Source: Treponema sp.
GTDB taxonomy: Bacteria > Spirochaetota > Spirochaetia > Treponematales > Treponemataceae
Reading direction: 5' to 3'
DNA: 55,218 nucleotides
NCBI GenBank assembly: GCA_024402595.1
Contig: JAKSTL010000008.1
Coordinates: forward strand, 1-55,218
Part shown: positions 25,835 to 34,527 of the stretch, one piece after another
Position numbering within the stretch: the first letter of the stretch is position 1
How the letters are laid out: each line of letters begins with the position of its first letter
The notes under the pieces: generated by a model
The model's database searches: none
What the model was told of the DNA's origin: nothing
What the model saw: only the letters and a program-made list of their open reading frames with translations
Made by a program: the position numbers and the translations under genes

Positions 25835-27451
25835 ATGGAAAACAAAGAATTAATTGAAAGCGGAAACGCAGTTTTGGGTATTGAATTTGGTTCTACAAGA
25901 ATTAAGGCTGTACTGATTAACGAAAAATATGAACCAATTGCAGGTGGCTCTTATACTTGGGAAAATTCTCTGGAAAATGGTATTTGGACTTATCCAATCT
26001 CTCAAATTCACGAAGGATTACAGACTTGTTATGCTGATTTAAAGGCAGATGTTCAGAAAAAATTTGGTATTAAACTAACTAAATTTAAAGCTGGTGGAAT
26101 TTCTGCTATGATGCACGGATATCTTGCTTTTGATAAAGATGATAATCTCTTAGTTCCATTTAGAACTTGGCGAAACACAATTACAGGAGAAGCTTCTAAA
26201 AAACTTTCTGATTTATTCAACTATCCTGTTCCAGAAAGATGGAGTGCTTCTCATTTGTATCAGGCGATTTTGAATAAAGAAGAACATGTTTCAAAACTTG
26301 CTAATGTTTATACTCTGGCCGCTTATATCCACTATAAATTAACTGGAGAAAAAGTAATTGGCGTTGGTGATGCTTCTGGTATGTTCCCTGTAAAACTTTC
26401 TGATGATAAAAAATCTGCTGCATACAATCCAGAATTTGTAGAAATGTTTGAAGCTTTGAATGAAGTTAAAGCTTTTGGATTTAAACTTTCTTCTTTATTC
26501 CCAAAGGTTTTGATGGCTGGCGATGCCGCAGGAAAATTGACTGCTGATGGTGCTAAATTTCTTGATCCAACTGGCGAACTGGAAGCTGGAATTCCATTCT
26601 GTCCTCCTGAAGGTGATGCGGGAACTGGTATGGCGGCAACAAATGCTGTAGAAGTAAAAACTGGTAATATTTCTGCAGGTACTTCTGTTTTCAGCATGGT
26701 TGTTTTGGAAAAAGATTTGGAAAAAGTTTATCCTGGAATTATTGATGTTGTAACAACTCCAGATGGACGACCTGTTGCAATGGTTCACTGTAACAACTGT
26801 ACTGGAGAACATAACTATTGGGTAAATCTTTTCAAAGAAGTTGTTGATACTATGGTTCCAGGAAATGATGCTTCTGTTGGTTCTTACTACGACAAATTGA
26901 TAACAAAATCTTTGGAAGCTGACAAAGATTGTGGTGGTCTTTTAGCATACAACTATCTTTCTGGCGAAACTGTAACAGGATTCAATTCTGGTCGTCCATT
27001 GTTTGCTCGTGCAGAAAATGCAAACTTTAGTATTGCAAATTTTATGCGTGTTCAGATGTTTACATCTCTTGGTGCTTTGAGAGCAGGAATGAACATTCTT
27101 TATGATGAAGGAGTTCCTGTTGAAAGTATGTATGGTGCCGGTGGATATTTTAAAACAGAAGCTGGTCTTAAATACATGGCCGCTGCAATGAAATGTACTG
27201 TTTCTGCTATGGAAACCGCTGGTGAAGGTGGACCTTGGGGAATGGCGATTTTAGCTGCTTACGCTGCCAAAAATGCGGGATGTGGAATTAAGAATGAAGA
27301 ATTGGCTGATTTCTTAAATAAGGAAGTTTTTGGTTCTTGTAAAACTGTTTCTGCACAGCCAGAAAAAGACATTTGCGAATCCTTTGAAATCTTCTTTGAA
27401 AGATACATGAAAGGTTTGGCTATTGAAAAAGCCGCTGTGGAAAACTTATAA
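25835..27451 (+). CDS. FGGY-family carbohydrate kinase, ribulokinase/xylulokinase-like
   Basis: Cytoplasmic ATP-dependent sugar kinase. The N-terminal half opens with VLGIEFGSTRIKAVLI (phosphate-binding loop of the ribonuclease-H fold), and ISAMMHGYLAFD with the following RTWRN matches the substrate region. The second half has GNISAGTSVFSMV and MYGAGGYFKTEAGLKYMAA, then ETAGEGGPWGMAILAAYA. Length 538 residues is closer to L-ribulokinase than to classical xylulokinase (about 490). The adjacent araD, 90 bases downstream, makes L-ribulose the likeliest substrate, giving L-ribulose 5-phosphate, but D-xylulose or another pentulose cannot be excluded. GAGGAAGGAAT provides a strong ribosome site. 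Confidence 0.85.
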   Translation: MENKELIESGNAVLGIEFGSTRIKAVLINEKYEPIAGGSYTWENSLENGIWTYPISQIHEGLQTCYADLKADVQKKFGIKLTKFKAGGISAMMHGYLAFDKDDNLLVPFRTWRNTITGEASKKLSDLFNYPVPERWSASHLYQAILNKEEHVSKLANVYTLAAYIHYKLTGEKVIGVGDASGMFPVKLSDDKKSAAYNPEFVEMFEALNEVKAFGFKLSSLFPKVLMAGDAAGKLTADGAKFLDPTGELEAGIPFCPPEGDAGTGMAATNAVEVKTGNISAGTSVFSMVVLEKDLEKVYPGIIDVVTTPDGRPVAMVHCNNCTGEHNYWVNLFKEVVDTMVPGNDASVGSYYDKLITKSLEADKDCGGLLAYNYLSGETVTGFNSGRPLFARAENANFSIANFMRVQMFTSLGALRAGMNILYDEGVPVESMYGAGGYFKTEAGLKYMAAAMKCTVSAMETAGEGGPWGMAILAAYAAKNAGCGIKNEELADFLNKEVFGSCKTVSAQPEKDICESFEIFFERYMKGLAIEKAAVENL

Positions 27452-27454
27452 ATT

Positions 27455-27527
27455 AATTAAGAATTAAGAATGATGAATTAAGAATGAGTAAAAAAAATTC
27501 TTAATTCTTAATTCTGCATTCTTAATT
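27455..27527 (+). repeat. Inverted AATTAAGAAT repeats between the kinase gene and araD
   Basis: AATTAAGAAT occurs at 27455, 27462 and 27476; its complement ATTCTTAATT occurs at 27497, 27504 and 27518. The first two of each form a perfect 17-bp stem (27455-27471 with 27497-27513). The third left copy can instead pair with the first right copy as an 11-bp hairpin, so alternative folds are possible just before the araD ribosome site. Confidence 0.8.
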
Positions 27528-27541
27528 ATAAGGAAATCATT

Positions 27542-28258
27542 ATGACATACGAAACACTTAGAAATGAAGCTTATGAAGCTAATATGAAAATTCCAGAAAA
27601 TCATCTGGCACTTTATACTTGGGGAAATGTTTCTGCTTTTGATAAAGACAAAGGCCTTTTTGCAATTAAACCAAGTGGAGTTCCTTATCCAGATTTAACT
27701 CCGGAATCAATGGTAATTGTGGATGTGGATGGTAAAAAAGTTGATGGTTCTATGAATCCCTCTTCTGACACTCCAACTCATGCAGTTTTGTACAAAAAGT
27801 TTGGCTTAGAAATGGGAGCAGAAATTGGTGGAATCATTCATACCCATTCTACTTATGCTGTAAGCTGGGCACAGGCAGTTCGTTCAGTTCCATTGTTCGG
27901 TACAACACATGCCGACCATATTCAAAAAGCCGTTCCATGTACCCCTTACCTTTCAAAAGAAGCTGTAGAATCAGACTACGAAAAAGAAACAGGTCTTTTG
28001 ATTGTAAAACACTTTGCAGATTTAGGACTTAATCCTAGCGAAATCAACATGGTTTTGTGTGGCGGTCACGGTCCATTTGCTTGGGGAAAAAATGCCGATA
28101 AAGCAGTTTACAATGGAACAGTTCTGGAAGAAATCTGTAAAATGGCTTTAAATACATTGGCTTTAAATCCAGAACAGCCTCCACTTCCAGACTATATTGT
28201 AAACAAGCATTATATGAGAAAGCATGGACCTAACGCTTACTATGGACAGGGAAAATAA
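27542..28258 (+). CDS. araD: L-ribulose-5-phosphate 4-epimerase
   Basis: Class II aldolase/epimerase that converts L-ribulose 5-phosphate to D-xylulose 5-phosphate, feeding the pentose phosphate pathway. Visible: WGNVSAFD and KPSGVPYPDL (phosphate binding), HTHSTYAVSWAQA (zinc His pair, about 98-100) and GTTHADH; the third zinc His is in LCGGHGPFAWG near 180. Length 238 residues is typical. The ribosome site is AAGGAA. It follows the FGGY kinase gene, so the pair forms the lower part of an L-arabinose (or related pentose) route; no isomerase gene is present here. UlaF/SgbE type homologues share these motifs. Confidence 0.93.
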   Translation: MTYETLRNEAYEANMKIPENHLALYTWGNVSAFDKDKGLFAIKPSGVPYPDLTPESMVIVDVDGKKVDGSMNPSSDTPTHAVLYKKFGLEMGAEIGGIIHTHSTYAVSWAQAVRSVPLFGTTHADHIQKAVPCTPYLSKEAVESDYEKETGLLIVKHFADLGLNPSEINMVLCGGHGPFAWGKNADKAVYNGTVLEEICKMALNTLALNPEQPPLPDYIVNKHYMRKHGPNAYYGQGK

Positions 28259-28353
28259 TTTTTGATGAACTTAATTCAAGTTCAAAAACTGTTTTTTATC
28301 CAAAATAATCCGTAGTTCTGTTTCAAAAACTACAAGTGACACTTAAGTTATAC

Positions 28354-28386
28354 AAAGGACTGCCTACAAAATGACAGTCCTTTTTT
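28354..28386 (+). terminator. Rho-independent terminator of the kinase-araD unit
   Basis: AAAGGACTG (28354-28362) pairs perfectly with CAGTCCTTT (28374-28382) and is followed by a T run. The same GGACTG-type stem sequence begins the long hairpin at 2417. Confidence 0.88.
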
Positions 28387-28440
28387 ATTTTTTTTCAATT
28401 AAATATCCAACTTTATTCATATTTAGACTATACTATAAAT

Positions 28441-29208
28441 ATGAACCGTTCCATCTGTATACAGGCTTTAGTATTGAATCTTAAAGTCATGGGTGAAAAC
28501 AATACTTCAGTTACGCTTCTTACTCCCGAAAAAGGCATTGTCTACGCAACTTTGTATGGAGGCCCAAAAAGCAAATTAAAATCTTTAGTTTCCCTATACA
28601 ATTCTGGAAAAATGTGGCTTTACGAAAATCCAGAAAAAAATCAAATTAAAATTACAGATTTTGAAGTTCAAAATTATCATTCTTCCTTCACTTCCAATCT
28701 TTTTAAAATCTATGCCGCAAATCTGGTAGCGGAACTTGCCATAAAAAGTCATTGCAATGGCGCCAATGAAGAGTTTTTTAAATATTGTTCTGGTTTTTAT
28801 GATGGTATGGACCTTTCTACTGAAGAACAAAGCCGTGTTGGTTTATTAAGATTTTTGTGGCGATTTATCCTCATGTCCGGTGTTCAACCTTCTACAGAAA
28901 ATTGTGAGCACTGTGGCATTTCTTTTTTTGACCAAAAGTTTGAAAACAACGCTATTTCATATTATAATATAATTGAAAATTGTTTTATTTGTTCAGATTG
29001 CGTAAATGATTTTACAGGTCTTTTTCCTGTTAATATTTCGGCTTTACATTATTTGGATGGAGTTACAAACCTTCCTCCAGCGCAAGTACGAATGTTAAAA
29101 ATTACAAAAGATGATTATGAACAATTAAGGCAACTGTTATTTTTTTTAGTTGAAAAAATACTGGAAACAAAATTAAACACGCTGGAAACCGGCATTGGTA
29201 TATTATAA
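28441..29208 (+). CDS. recO: DNA repair protein RecO
   Basis: Mediates RecA loading and strand annealing in the RecFOR pathway. The N-terminal OB domain is recognisable from the start pattern IQALVLNLKVMGENNTSVTLL with LLTPEKGIVYATLYGG. A C-terminal zinc finger is suggested by CEHCG (about 156-160) and CFICSDC (about 181-187). Length 255 residues is normal. The ATG is preceded by TATACT ending 6 bases upstream and has no ribosome site, so the mRNA may be leaderless or nearly so. It is followed after 14 bases by pdp. Confidence 0.9.
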   Translation: MNRSICIQALVLNLKVMGENNTSVTLLTPEKGIVYATLYGGPKSKLKSLVSLYNSGKMWLYENPEKNQIKITDFEVQNYHSSFTSNLFKIYAANLVAELAIKSHCNGANEEFFKYCSGFYDGMDLSTEEQSRVGLLRFLWRFILMSGVQPSTENCEHCGISFFDQKFENNAISYYNIIENCFICSDCVNDFTGLFPVNISALHYLDGVTNLPPAQVRMLKITKDDYEQLRQLLFFLVEKILETKLNTLETGIGIL

Positions 29209-29222
29209 ACGGGAGTGGGAAA

Positions 29223-30602
29223 TTGAGAGCAACTGATATTATAATGAAAAAAAGAGGAACCTTTGTTACCTTAGAAGATGGAACTAGAAAGCTTTTAAAT
29301 GGCGAAGGTCAAACTCAAACTTTAACAAAAGAAGAAATCGATTTTATGATAAAAGGCTGTGTGGACGGTTCTATTCCACAATATCAAATGTCTGCCTGGC
29401 TCATGTCAATCTTCTTTAATTCTATGACCTTTGAAGAAACTGGTTATTTAACACAAGCCATGCTTTATTCTGGCGATGTTATAGATTTACACAAACGAGA
29501 TAATCAATATCCAAATTTTAAAGACACAATTTTTGTTGATAAACATTCTACTGGTGGCGTTGGAGACAAACTTTCACTTCCTCTTGCACCAATTGTAGCG
29601 GCCTGCGGATTAAAAGTTCCAATGATGAGCGGTCGTGCACTAGGACACACTGGTGGAACATTGGATAAACTTGATTCTGTAAACGGTTATAAAACTCGCC
29701 TTGAAGAAGATGATTTTGCAAAATTGATTTCTAAAACAGGTTTTGCTATGACTGGTCAAACCGATAAAATTGCTCCAGCCGACAAAATACTTTATTCTTT
29801 GAGGGATGTTACTGGAACTGTAGAATCAATTCCTTTAATTACTGCCAGTATTCTTTCAAAAAAATGTGCAGAAGGCTCCGACGGTCTGGTTTTTGATGTT
29901 AAATATGGCTCTGGTGCATTTATGAAATCCATTCCCGATGCTGAACAGCTTGCAAACTTTTTGGTAAATACAGCAAAATCAATGGGCAAAAAAGCCTCTG
30001 CTCTTATTACCGACATGAACACACCTTTAGGAAATAAAATAGGAAACTTTCTGGAAATTGAAGAAACTGTACAATGCCTTCAAAATCAGGGGCCTGAAGA
30101 TGTAATGGAAGTAACTTATGCTTTAGGCGCAGAAATGTTAGTTATGGGAAAAATAGCATCTACCACTGATGAAGGACTTTTACTTTGTAAACAAGCCGTG
30201 GAATCTGGTAAAGCCCTTAAACTTTTCCTGCAGAACATTGATGATCAAGGTGGAAACTCTGAAGAATTAATGTCGCAGCTTTATAAACGACGCTCTCCTC
30301 ATAAAATTGAGCTTAGAGCCATTGAAGATGGATATATTTTTATTGATGCATATAAAACAGGTCTTTCCGGAATTACACTGGGAGTTGGAAGAAACAAAAC
30401 TACCGACAGTGTTTGTCCTGATGCAGGAATAATTCTCCATGCAAAAACTGGAAATAAAGTTTCTAAAGGTGATTTAATTATGGAAATCTTTGGTAAAGAT
30501 GATGATTGTTTGCAGCCAGCCTTAGAATCATTAAAATCTGCCGTTTCCTATTCAAAAGAACCTTTGAACAAAAACAAACTTATCTATAAAAAGATTCAAT
30601 AA
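29223..30602 (+). CDS. pdp: Pyrimidine-nucleoside phosphorylase
   Basis: Phosphorolysis of uridine and thymidine (and deoxyuridine) in nucleoside salvage. The start codon is TTG at 29223, supported by GGGAG 7 bases upstream and by the family start MRATDIIMKKR. Signature DKHSTGGVGDKLSLPLAP (about 102-119), MMSGRALGHTGGTLDKLD (about 132-149) and the phosphate loop are intact, and the C-terminal domain ends in the expected biotinyl-like fold (KTGNKVSKGDLIMEI). Length 459 is slightly above the usual 430-440. Located 14 bases after recO, so probably co-transcribed. Thymidine phosphorylase DeoA is a close alternative. Confidence 0.93.
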   Translation: MRATDIIMKKRGTFVTLEDGTRKLLNGEGQTQTLTKEEIDFMIKGCVDGSIPQYQMSAWLMSIFFNSMTFEETGYLTQAMLYSGDVIDLHKRDNQYPNFKDTIFVDKHSTGGVGDKLSLPLAPIVAACGLKVPMMSGRALGHTGGTLDKLDSVNGYKTRLEEDDFAKLISKTGFAMTGQTDKIAPADKILYSLRDVTGTVESIPLITASILSKKCAEGSDGLVFDVKYGSGAFMKSIPDAEQLANFLVNTAKSMGKKASALITDMNTPLGNKIGNFLEIEETVQCLQNQGPEDVMEVTYALGAEMLVMGKIASTTDEGLLLCKQAVESGKALKLFLQNIDDQGGNSEELMSQLYKRRSPHKIELRAIEDGYIFIDAYKTGLSGITLGVGRNKTTDSVCPDAGIILHAKTGNKVSKGDLIMEIFGKDDDCLQPALESLKSAVSYSKEPLNKNKLIYKKIQ

Positions 30603-30781
30603 AATTATATTTAAAACTTTACCAATTTTTTTGTGTAAGGTCTTTCTTAAAATATCATTTTCTAATATTTTATTTAGTAATTTTATTGTGCAATTTTATT
30701 ATATGTTTTTTATTCATTTACTTTACAAAGTCTATAAAAAGCATTTGCATAAGTTTTATAAAACTTTAACAGGATATTATT

Positions 30782-32995
30782 TTGGCAAATACAAATAACT
30801 CAGTTCTTAATTGGAACAAAAAGAATGTTACCAAACAGCAGGCTGAATTTCTCTGCAACAATTATATTAACAATAAAGCAAAATCTTTGTTTGGTACCAA
30901 TTTATCAGATAAAGAAATAACCATTTATTCTCAGATTCTGTCTTCAATCTTAATACGAAGAAATATTACAGAAGGAAATGATATTCTTTATTATCTTGAA
31001 GATGATTTGAGATTCCAGCATAGTCCTTTTTGCTTTAATTCTATGGAAGATGCAGTAGAAAGGATTTTACAGGCCCAGGAAGATGGCGAAAAGGTTTTAA
31101 TTTTTGGTGACAAAGATGTAGACGGAATTACCAGTACAGCAATTCTTTATTCTTATCTTCATCAAATGAATATCGATGTTCAATGGCGACTTCCTGTAGC
31201 TGATGATTCTTATGGACTTTCTATGCAGGCTATTGATGATTTTGCCGCAGAAGAAGGTACATTAATTATTACAGTTGACTGTGGTATTTCTAATTTTGAG
31301 GAAATCAAACATGCAAATGAATTAGGCATTGATGTTATCATTACAGACCATCATAATCCGCCAGAAAATCTTCCAGAAGCAATTTTAATTATTGATCCAA
31401 AAACTGAAGATTCTGGTTATCCTTTTAAAGAAATCTCCGGAGCCGCCGTTGCCTATAAGCTGGTTTCTGCCCTCAGATTCGCTCAAACCGATTTTTATAA
31501 TGCAGAAATATGTTTGATGGAAGTTGCATTTAATCCAGAATTAAAACAATACGAAATTGATTGTCTTAAAATCAGAAATTTAACAAAGGTAAAGCATCTT
31601 CACGAAGTAATAATTCCTGGAAAAACATCAATTTATAATCTTAAACTTCCATACTTTCTTCAAGGTCAGTTGATTTATGTTTGGGATTCCAACGAAGTCC
31701 GTAAAATTTTAAATGATATTTTTGGTTCTAGCGTAGAATTTAACTTAAATGATTTGCGTTCTGAAATTGGTAAAGTTTTTCCACAATTAAAAAATAAAGC
31801 TTCCTTTGAATTAAAAGATTTATCACAGATTGGAAAATACATAGAAAATGAAAAAAGCATTATAAACAGTCTTTTTAATCTTTATGTAACTTATTGCAAA
31901 CGAATCATTGCTACAAAATATCCAGAACAAATTACAGATGAAAAAAAAGACCTTCAACTGGTAGCACTTGCCGCTATTGCAGATATTATGCCTTTACAGA
32001 ATGAAAACAGGATTTTTGTTCGTAACGGTATACTTTCTATGAAAAAAGATAAACTGCGTCCTGGGCTTTCAGAATTATTTTCTCGTTTAAAAATCAATAT
32101 CGAAGCTATTACCGCTAAAGATTTATCTTGGACTGTTACGCCTGCTTTAAATGCTGCGGGTAGACTTGGTCAGGCAAATATTTCTCTTGAATTACTTCTG
32201 TCTGAAAATCCAAAAGAACGGGAACAGCTATCTACAAAAATATTTGAATTGAACGAACAGCGCAAAGATCTTACAATGCAGGCTTCCTACAGGATTCATG
32301 ATGCCGCAAAAGAAAGTGTAAAAAGACATCACGATAAACTTTGTGTAGTTGTTGATGAAGAAATAAACAAAGGATTAACTGGTAATTTTGCTGGCCGTCT
32401 TATGCAGGATTTTTCGGTACCTTCCATTGCCCTTACTTTCTGCAATGATATTTGCGTTGGTTCAATGCGCAGTTGCCGTGGATTTATTGCAACTACTTTC
32501 TTAGATGATTTTGGTGATTTTTTTATAAATCATGGTGGCCATAATTATGCCGCAGGATTCAGCTTTACTAAAGATAAATTAAACGAGTTTCTTGAAAAAG
32601 CAGAATCAATGTCTAAAAATATTACTTTAGAAGAAGAAAACTCTGATATGAAAATAGATGCAGAGATTCCTACCGAGTTTTTATCTCCTGTAACTTTTAA
32701 ATTGCTGGATATTCTTGAACCTTATGGCTGCATGAATGATGAAATAATCATTAAACTATCACATGTCAAAATTGCAGAAGGAACTATTGTAGGCAAAAAA
32801 GAACCTTACACACTTAAGCTTTTACTGGATTGTGGTCAATATAAGTTTCCTGCTATTTTTTGGAATCAGGGTGAAAGATTAAAAAAGGATATTTTTGTGG
32901 GGAATAATTACGATATTTTAGTTTCTATGAGCAAAAATTATTTTAATGGAAATATTACGCTTCAATTTGAAATCATAGATATAAAACAAGCTTAA
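30782..32995 (+). CDS. recJ: Single-stranded-DNA-specific exonuclease RecJ, with a large insertion
   Basis: 5-prime to 3-prime ssDNA exonuclease of the DHH superfamily, working in RecFOR recombination and mismatch or base-excision repair. Motifs: DKDVDGITSTAIL (about 111-123), TVDCGIS, ITDHHNPPENLP (DHH), GAAVAYKL near 220, then the continuation LVALAAIADIMPL only at about 390, and the DHHA1 part with GGHNYAAGFS near 584. Between 245 and 385 lies an unrecognised insertion of about 140 residues. Start is TTG at 30782 with AGGA about 7 bases upstream. The first repeat-element copy starts 50 bases after the stop. Confidence 0.9.
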   Translation: MANTNNSVLNWNKKNVTKQQAEFLCNNYINNKAKSLFGTNLSDKEITIYSQILSSILIRRNITEGNDILYYLEDDLRFQHSPFCFNSMEDAVERILQAQEDGEKVLIFGDKDVDGITSTAILYSYLHQMNIDVQWRLPVADDSYGLSMQAIDDFAAEEGTLIITVDCGISNFEEIKHANELGIDVIITDHHNPPENLPEAILIIDPKTEDSGYPFKEISGAAVAYKLVSALRFAQTDFYNAEICLMEVAFNPELKQYEIDCLKIRNLTKVKHLHEVIIPGKTSIYNLKLPYFLQGQLIYVWDSNEVRKILNDIFGSSVEFNLNDLRSEIGKVFPQLKNKASFELKDLSQIGKYIENEKSIINSLFNLYVTYCKRIIATKYPEQITDEKKDLQLVALAAIADIMPLQNENRIFVRNGILSMKKDKLRPGLSELFSRLKINIEAITAKDLSWTVTPALNAAGRLGQANISLELLLSENPKEREQLSTKIFELNEQRKDLTMQASYRIHDAAKESVKRHHDKLCVVVDEEINKGLTGNFAGRLMQDFSVPSIALTFCNDICVGSMRSCRGFIATTFLDDFGDFFINHGGHNYAAGFSFTKDKLNEFLEKAESMSKNITLEEENSDMKIDAEIPTEFLSPVTFKLLDILEPYGCMNDEIIIKLSHVKIAEGTIVGKKEPYTLKLLLDCGQYKFPAIFWNQGERLKKDIFVGNNYDILVSMSKNYFNGNITLQFEIIDIKQA

Positions 32996-33045
32996 ACTCT
33001 TGAATTATAATTGATTTATTTTTATTGCATTTATTATTTTTAAGG

Positions 33046-33182
33046 GTTTAACCTAAACGCAAAATACTGCGTTTAGGTTAAACTTGGAGTTTATAAATAA
33101 ACTCCAGATATACATGTTCGCTCACGCGAACGTTTTTATAAATCCTCGATTGTTGAAACAATCTGCGGTTTATAAAAAAATA
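33046..33182 (+). repeat. Four-hairpin repeat element, copy 1 (forward)
   Basis: Hairpin A: 33046-33061 pairs perfectly (16 bp) with 33068-33083, loop AAATAC. Hairpin B: GGAGTTTA/TAAACTCC. Hairpin C: GTTCGC-TCAC-GCGAAC. Hairpin D: TTTATAAA flanks around GATTGTT/AACAATC with an internal loop. Order A-B-C-D on the plus strand, beginning 50 bases after recJ. Tandem with copy 2 at a period of 143 bases. Confidence 0.95.
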
Positions 33183-33186
33183 GGAT

Positions 33187-33326
33187 GTTTTTAACATAAA
33201 CGCAAAATGGTGCGTTTATGTTACACTTGGAGTTTATAAATAAACTCCTTATATACATGTTCGCTCGCGCGAACGGTTTTTATAAATCCTCGATTGTTGA
33301 AACAATCTGCGGTTTATAAAAAAATA
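33187..33326 (+). repeat. Four-hairpin repeat element, copy 2 (forward)
   Basis: Same A-B-C-D order as copy 1. Stem A is TAACATAAACGCA (33192-33204) with TGCGTTTATGTTA (33211-33223), loop AAATGG; it differs from copy 1 by a paired change (C-G to A-T). Hairpin D ends directly at the ribosome site (AAGGGG) of the M23 peptidase gene. Confidence 0.95.
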
Positions 33327-33339
33327 AGAAGGGGAAAAT

Positions 33340-34371
33340 ATGAATCGAAACTTCAAAAAAAATATTATTTTACTTTTTTTAGCAGGGATAAACTTTTTTA
33401 CTTTTGCACAGGAGAGTTTATTGCAAAACAAAAATTGTAAAATTGCAGTATATCAAAGTGAAAGTTATACAATGAATGTTTTCTATAACGAAACTTTAGT
33501 TCCTGGTGATGCAATTTTTGTACGGCTTTCTGTTTCTACTCCAAAAAACCACAAAAAAAATAAAATTGAACTGGAAAGATATGCCGCATTAAGATTATAC
33601 CAAAACTCAAAAATCATAGAAAAAGCAGATTTTTACAATCTAGGAAAAAGAAAAAACTCCAATACCATTGATTTACTTTGCGGTGTTCCACTTTCTTCCT
33701 GGTTAAAAAATGATGAGTATTCTCTAAAGGTTTTTTATAATTTTACTGAAGATGGAAATACAACAAAAGAGTTTACCCTTCCATTAGTTTTTACGGAAAG
33801 AACTTTTGATTCTGAAATAATTGATTTAGACGAAAAAAATACTGATATAAAAACAGACAACAGTCCTGAAAGAATGGCTCAAATTGAAAAATTAAATAAT
33901 ATTCTTTTCACAAGTTTTCCTACAGACATTTATAATCTAAATGCTTTTTCTACACCAACAAAATCTACCAGATACACTGCCCATTTTGGTGACAGAAGAA
34001 CCTACAAATATGTAAATGGAAAAACTACAACAAATCTTCACTATGGAAATGATTATGGTGTTCCAGAAGGCACAGAAGTTCTTTCTTGCGGTGAAGGAAA
34101 AGTTGTAATGGCAGAATCACGGATTTCTACAGGCTGGAGTGTAGTTGTTGAACATTTGCCTGGCTTGTATAGCTTGTACTATCATCTTTCTGAATTGAAT
34201 GTTAAGGAAGGCGATTTCGTTCATTCTGGAGATTTATTGGGAAAATCAGGCTCTACAGGGCTTGCTACGGGTCCTCATCTTCATTGGGAAATACGATTAA
34301 ATGGAGAAGCTGTTCGACCAGAGTTCTTTCTTAATAATTTTACTTTTGAACCAGAAAACTTGGATTTATAG
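33340..34371 (+). CDS. Exported M23 (LytM-type) metallopeptidase
   Basis: Likely peptidoglycan endopeptidase in the periplasm. Residues 1-22 are a signal peptide (NIILLFLAGINFFTFAQ). The N-terminal 190 residues are beta-rich and unrecognised; the M23 domain follows from about 215 to 335: HYGNDYGVPEGT (zinc His and Asp of HxxxD), LYYHLSEL, and GPHLHWEIRLNG with the HxH motif. All metal ligands are present, so it may be active rather than a degenerate EnvC-type activator. AAGGGG is well placed before the ATG. The gene is bracketed by copies of the hairpin element in opposite orientations. Confidence 0.92.
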   Translation: MNRNFKKNIILLFLAGINFFTFAQESLLQNKNCKIAVYQSESYTMNVFYNETLVPGDAIFVRLSVSTPKNHKKNKIELERYAALRLYQNSKIIEKADFYNLGKRKNSNTIDLLCGVPLSSWLKNDEYSLKVFYNFTEDGNTTKEFTLPLVFTERTFDSEIIDLDEKNTDIKTDNSPERMAQIEKLNNILFTSFPTDIYNLNAFSTPTKSTRYTAHFGDRRTYKYVNGKTTTNLHYGNDYGVPEGTEVLSCGEGKVVMAESRISTGWSVVVEHLPGLYSLYYHLSELNVKEGDFVHSGDLLGKSGSTGLATGPHLHWEIRLNGEAVRPEFFLNNFTFEPENLDL

Positions 34372-34375
34372 TTCC

Positions 34376-34520
34376 TATTTTTTTTATAAACCGCAGATTG
34401 TTTCAACAATCGAGGATTTATAAAAACGTTCGCGTGAGCGAACATATATATATGAAGTTTATAAAATAAACTCCAAGTTAAAGTTTAATGCGCCATTTCA
34501 GCATTAAACTTTAAACCTCC
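34376..34520 (-). repeat. Four-hairpin repeat element, copy 3 (reverse)
   Basis: Reads A-B-C-D on the minus strand. Stem A is TTAAAGTTTAATGC (34478-34491) with GCATTAAACTTTAA (34501-34514), a perfect 14-bp stem of largely different sequence from the other copies; loop GCCATTTCA, whose complement contains AAATGG as in copy 2. It fills the gap between the convergent peptidase and 34528-35169 stop codons, starting 8 bases from the latter. Confidence 0.95.
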
Positions 34521-34527
34521 TATTTTT

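Noticed and set aside
26332..26812. Long minus-strand open frames inside the FGGY kinase gene
   Set aside because: They are antisense to a clearly conserved enzyme, have no ribosome site and their composition is that of a shadow frame.
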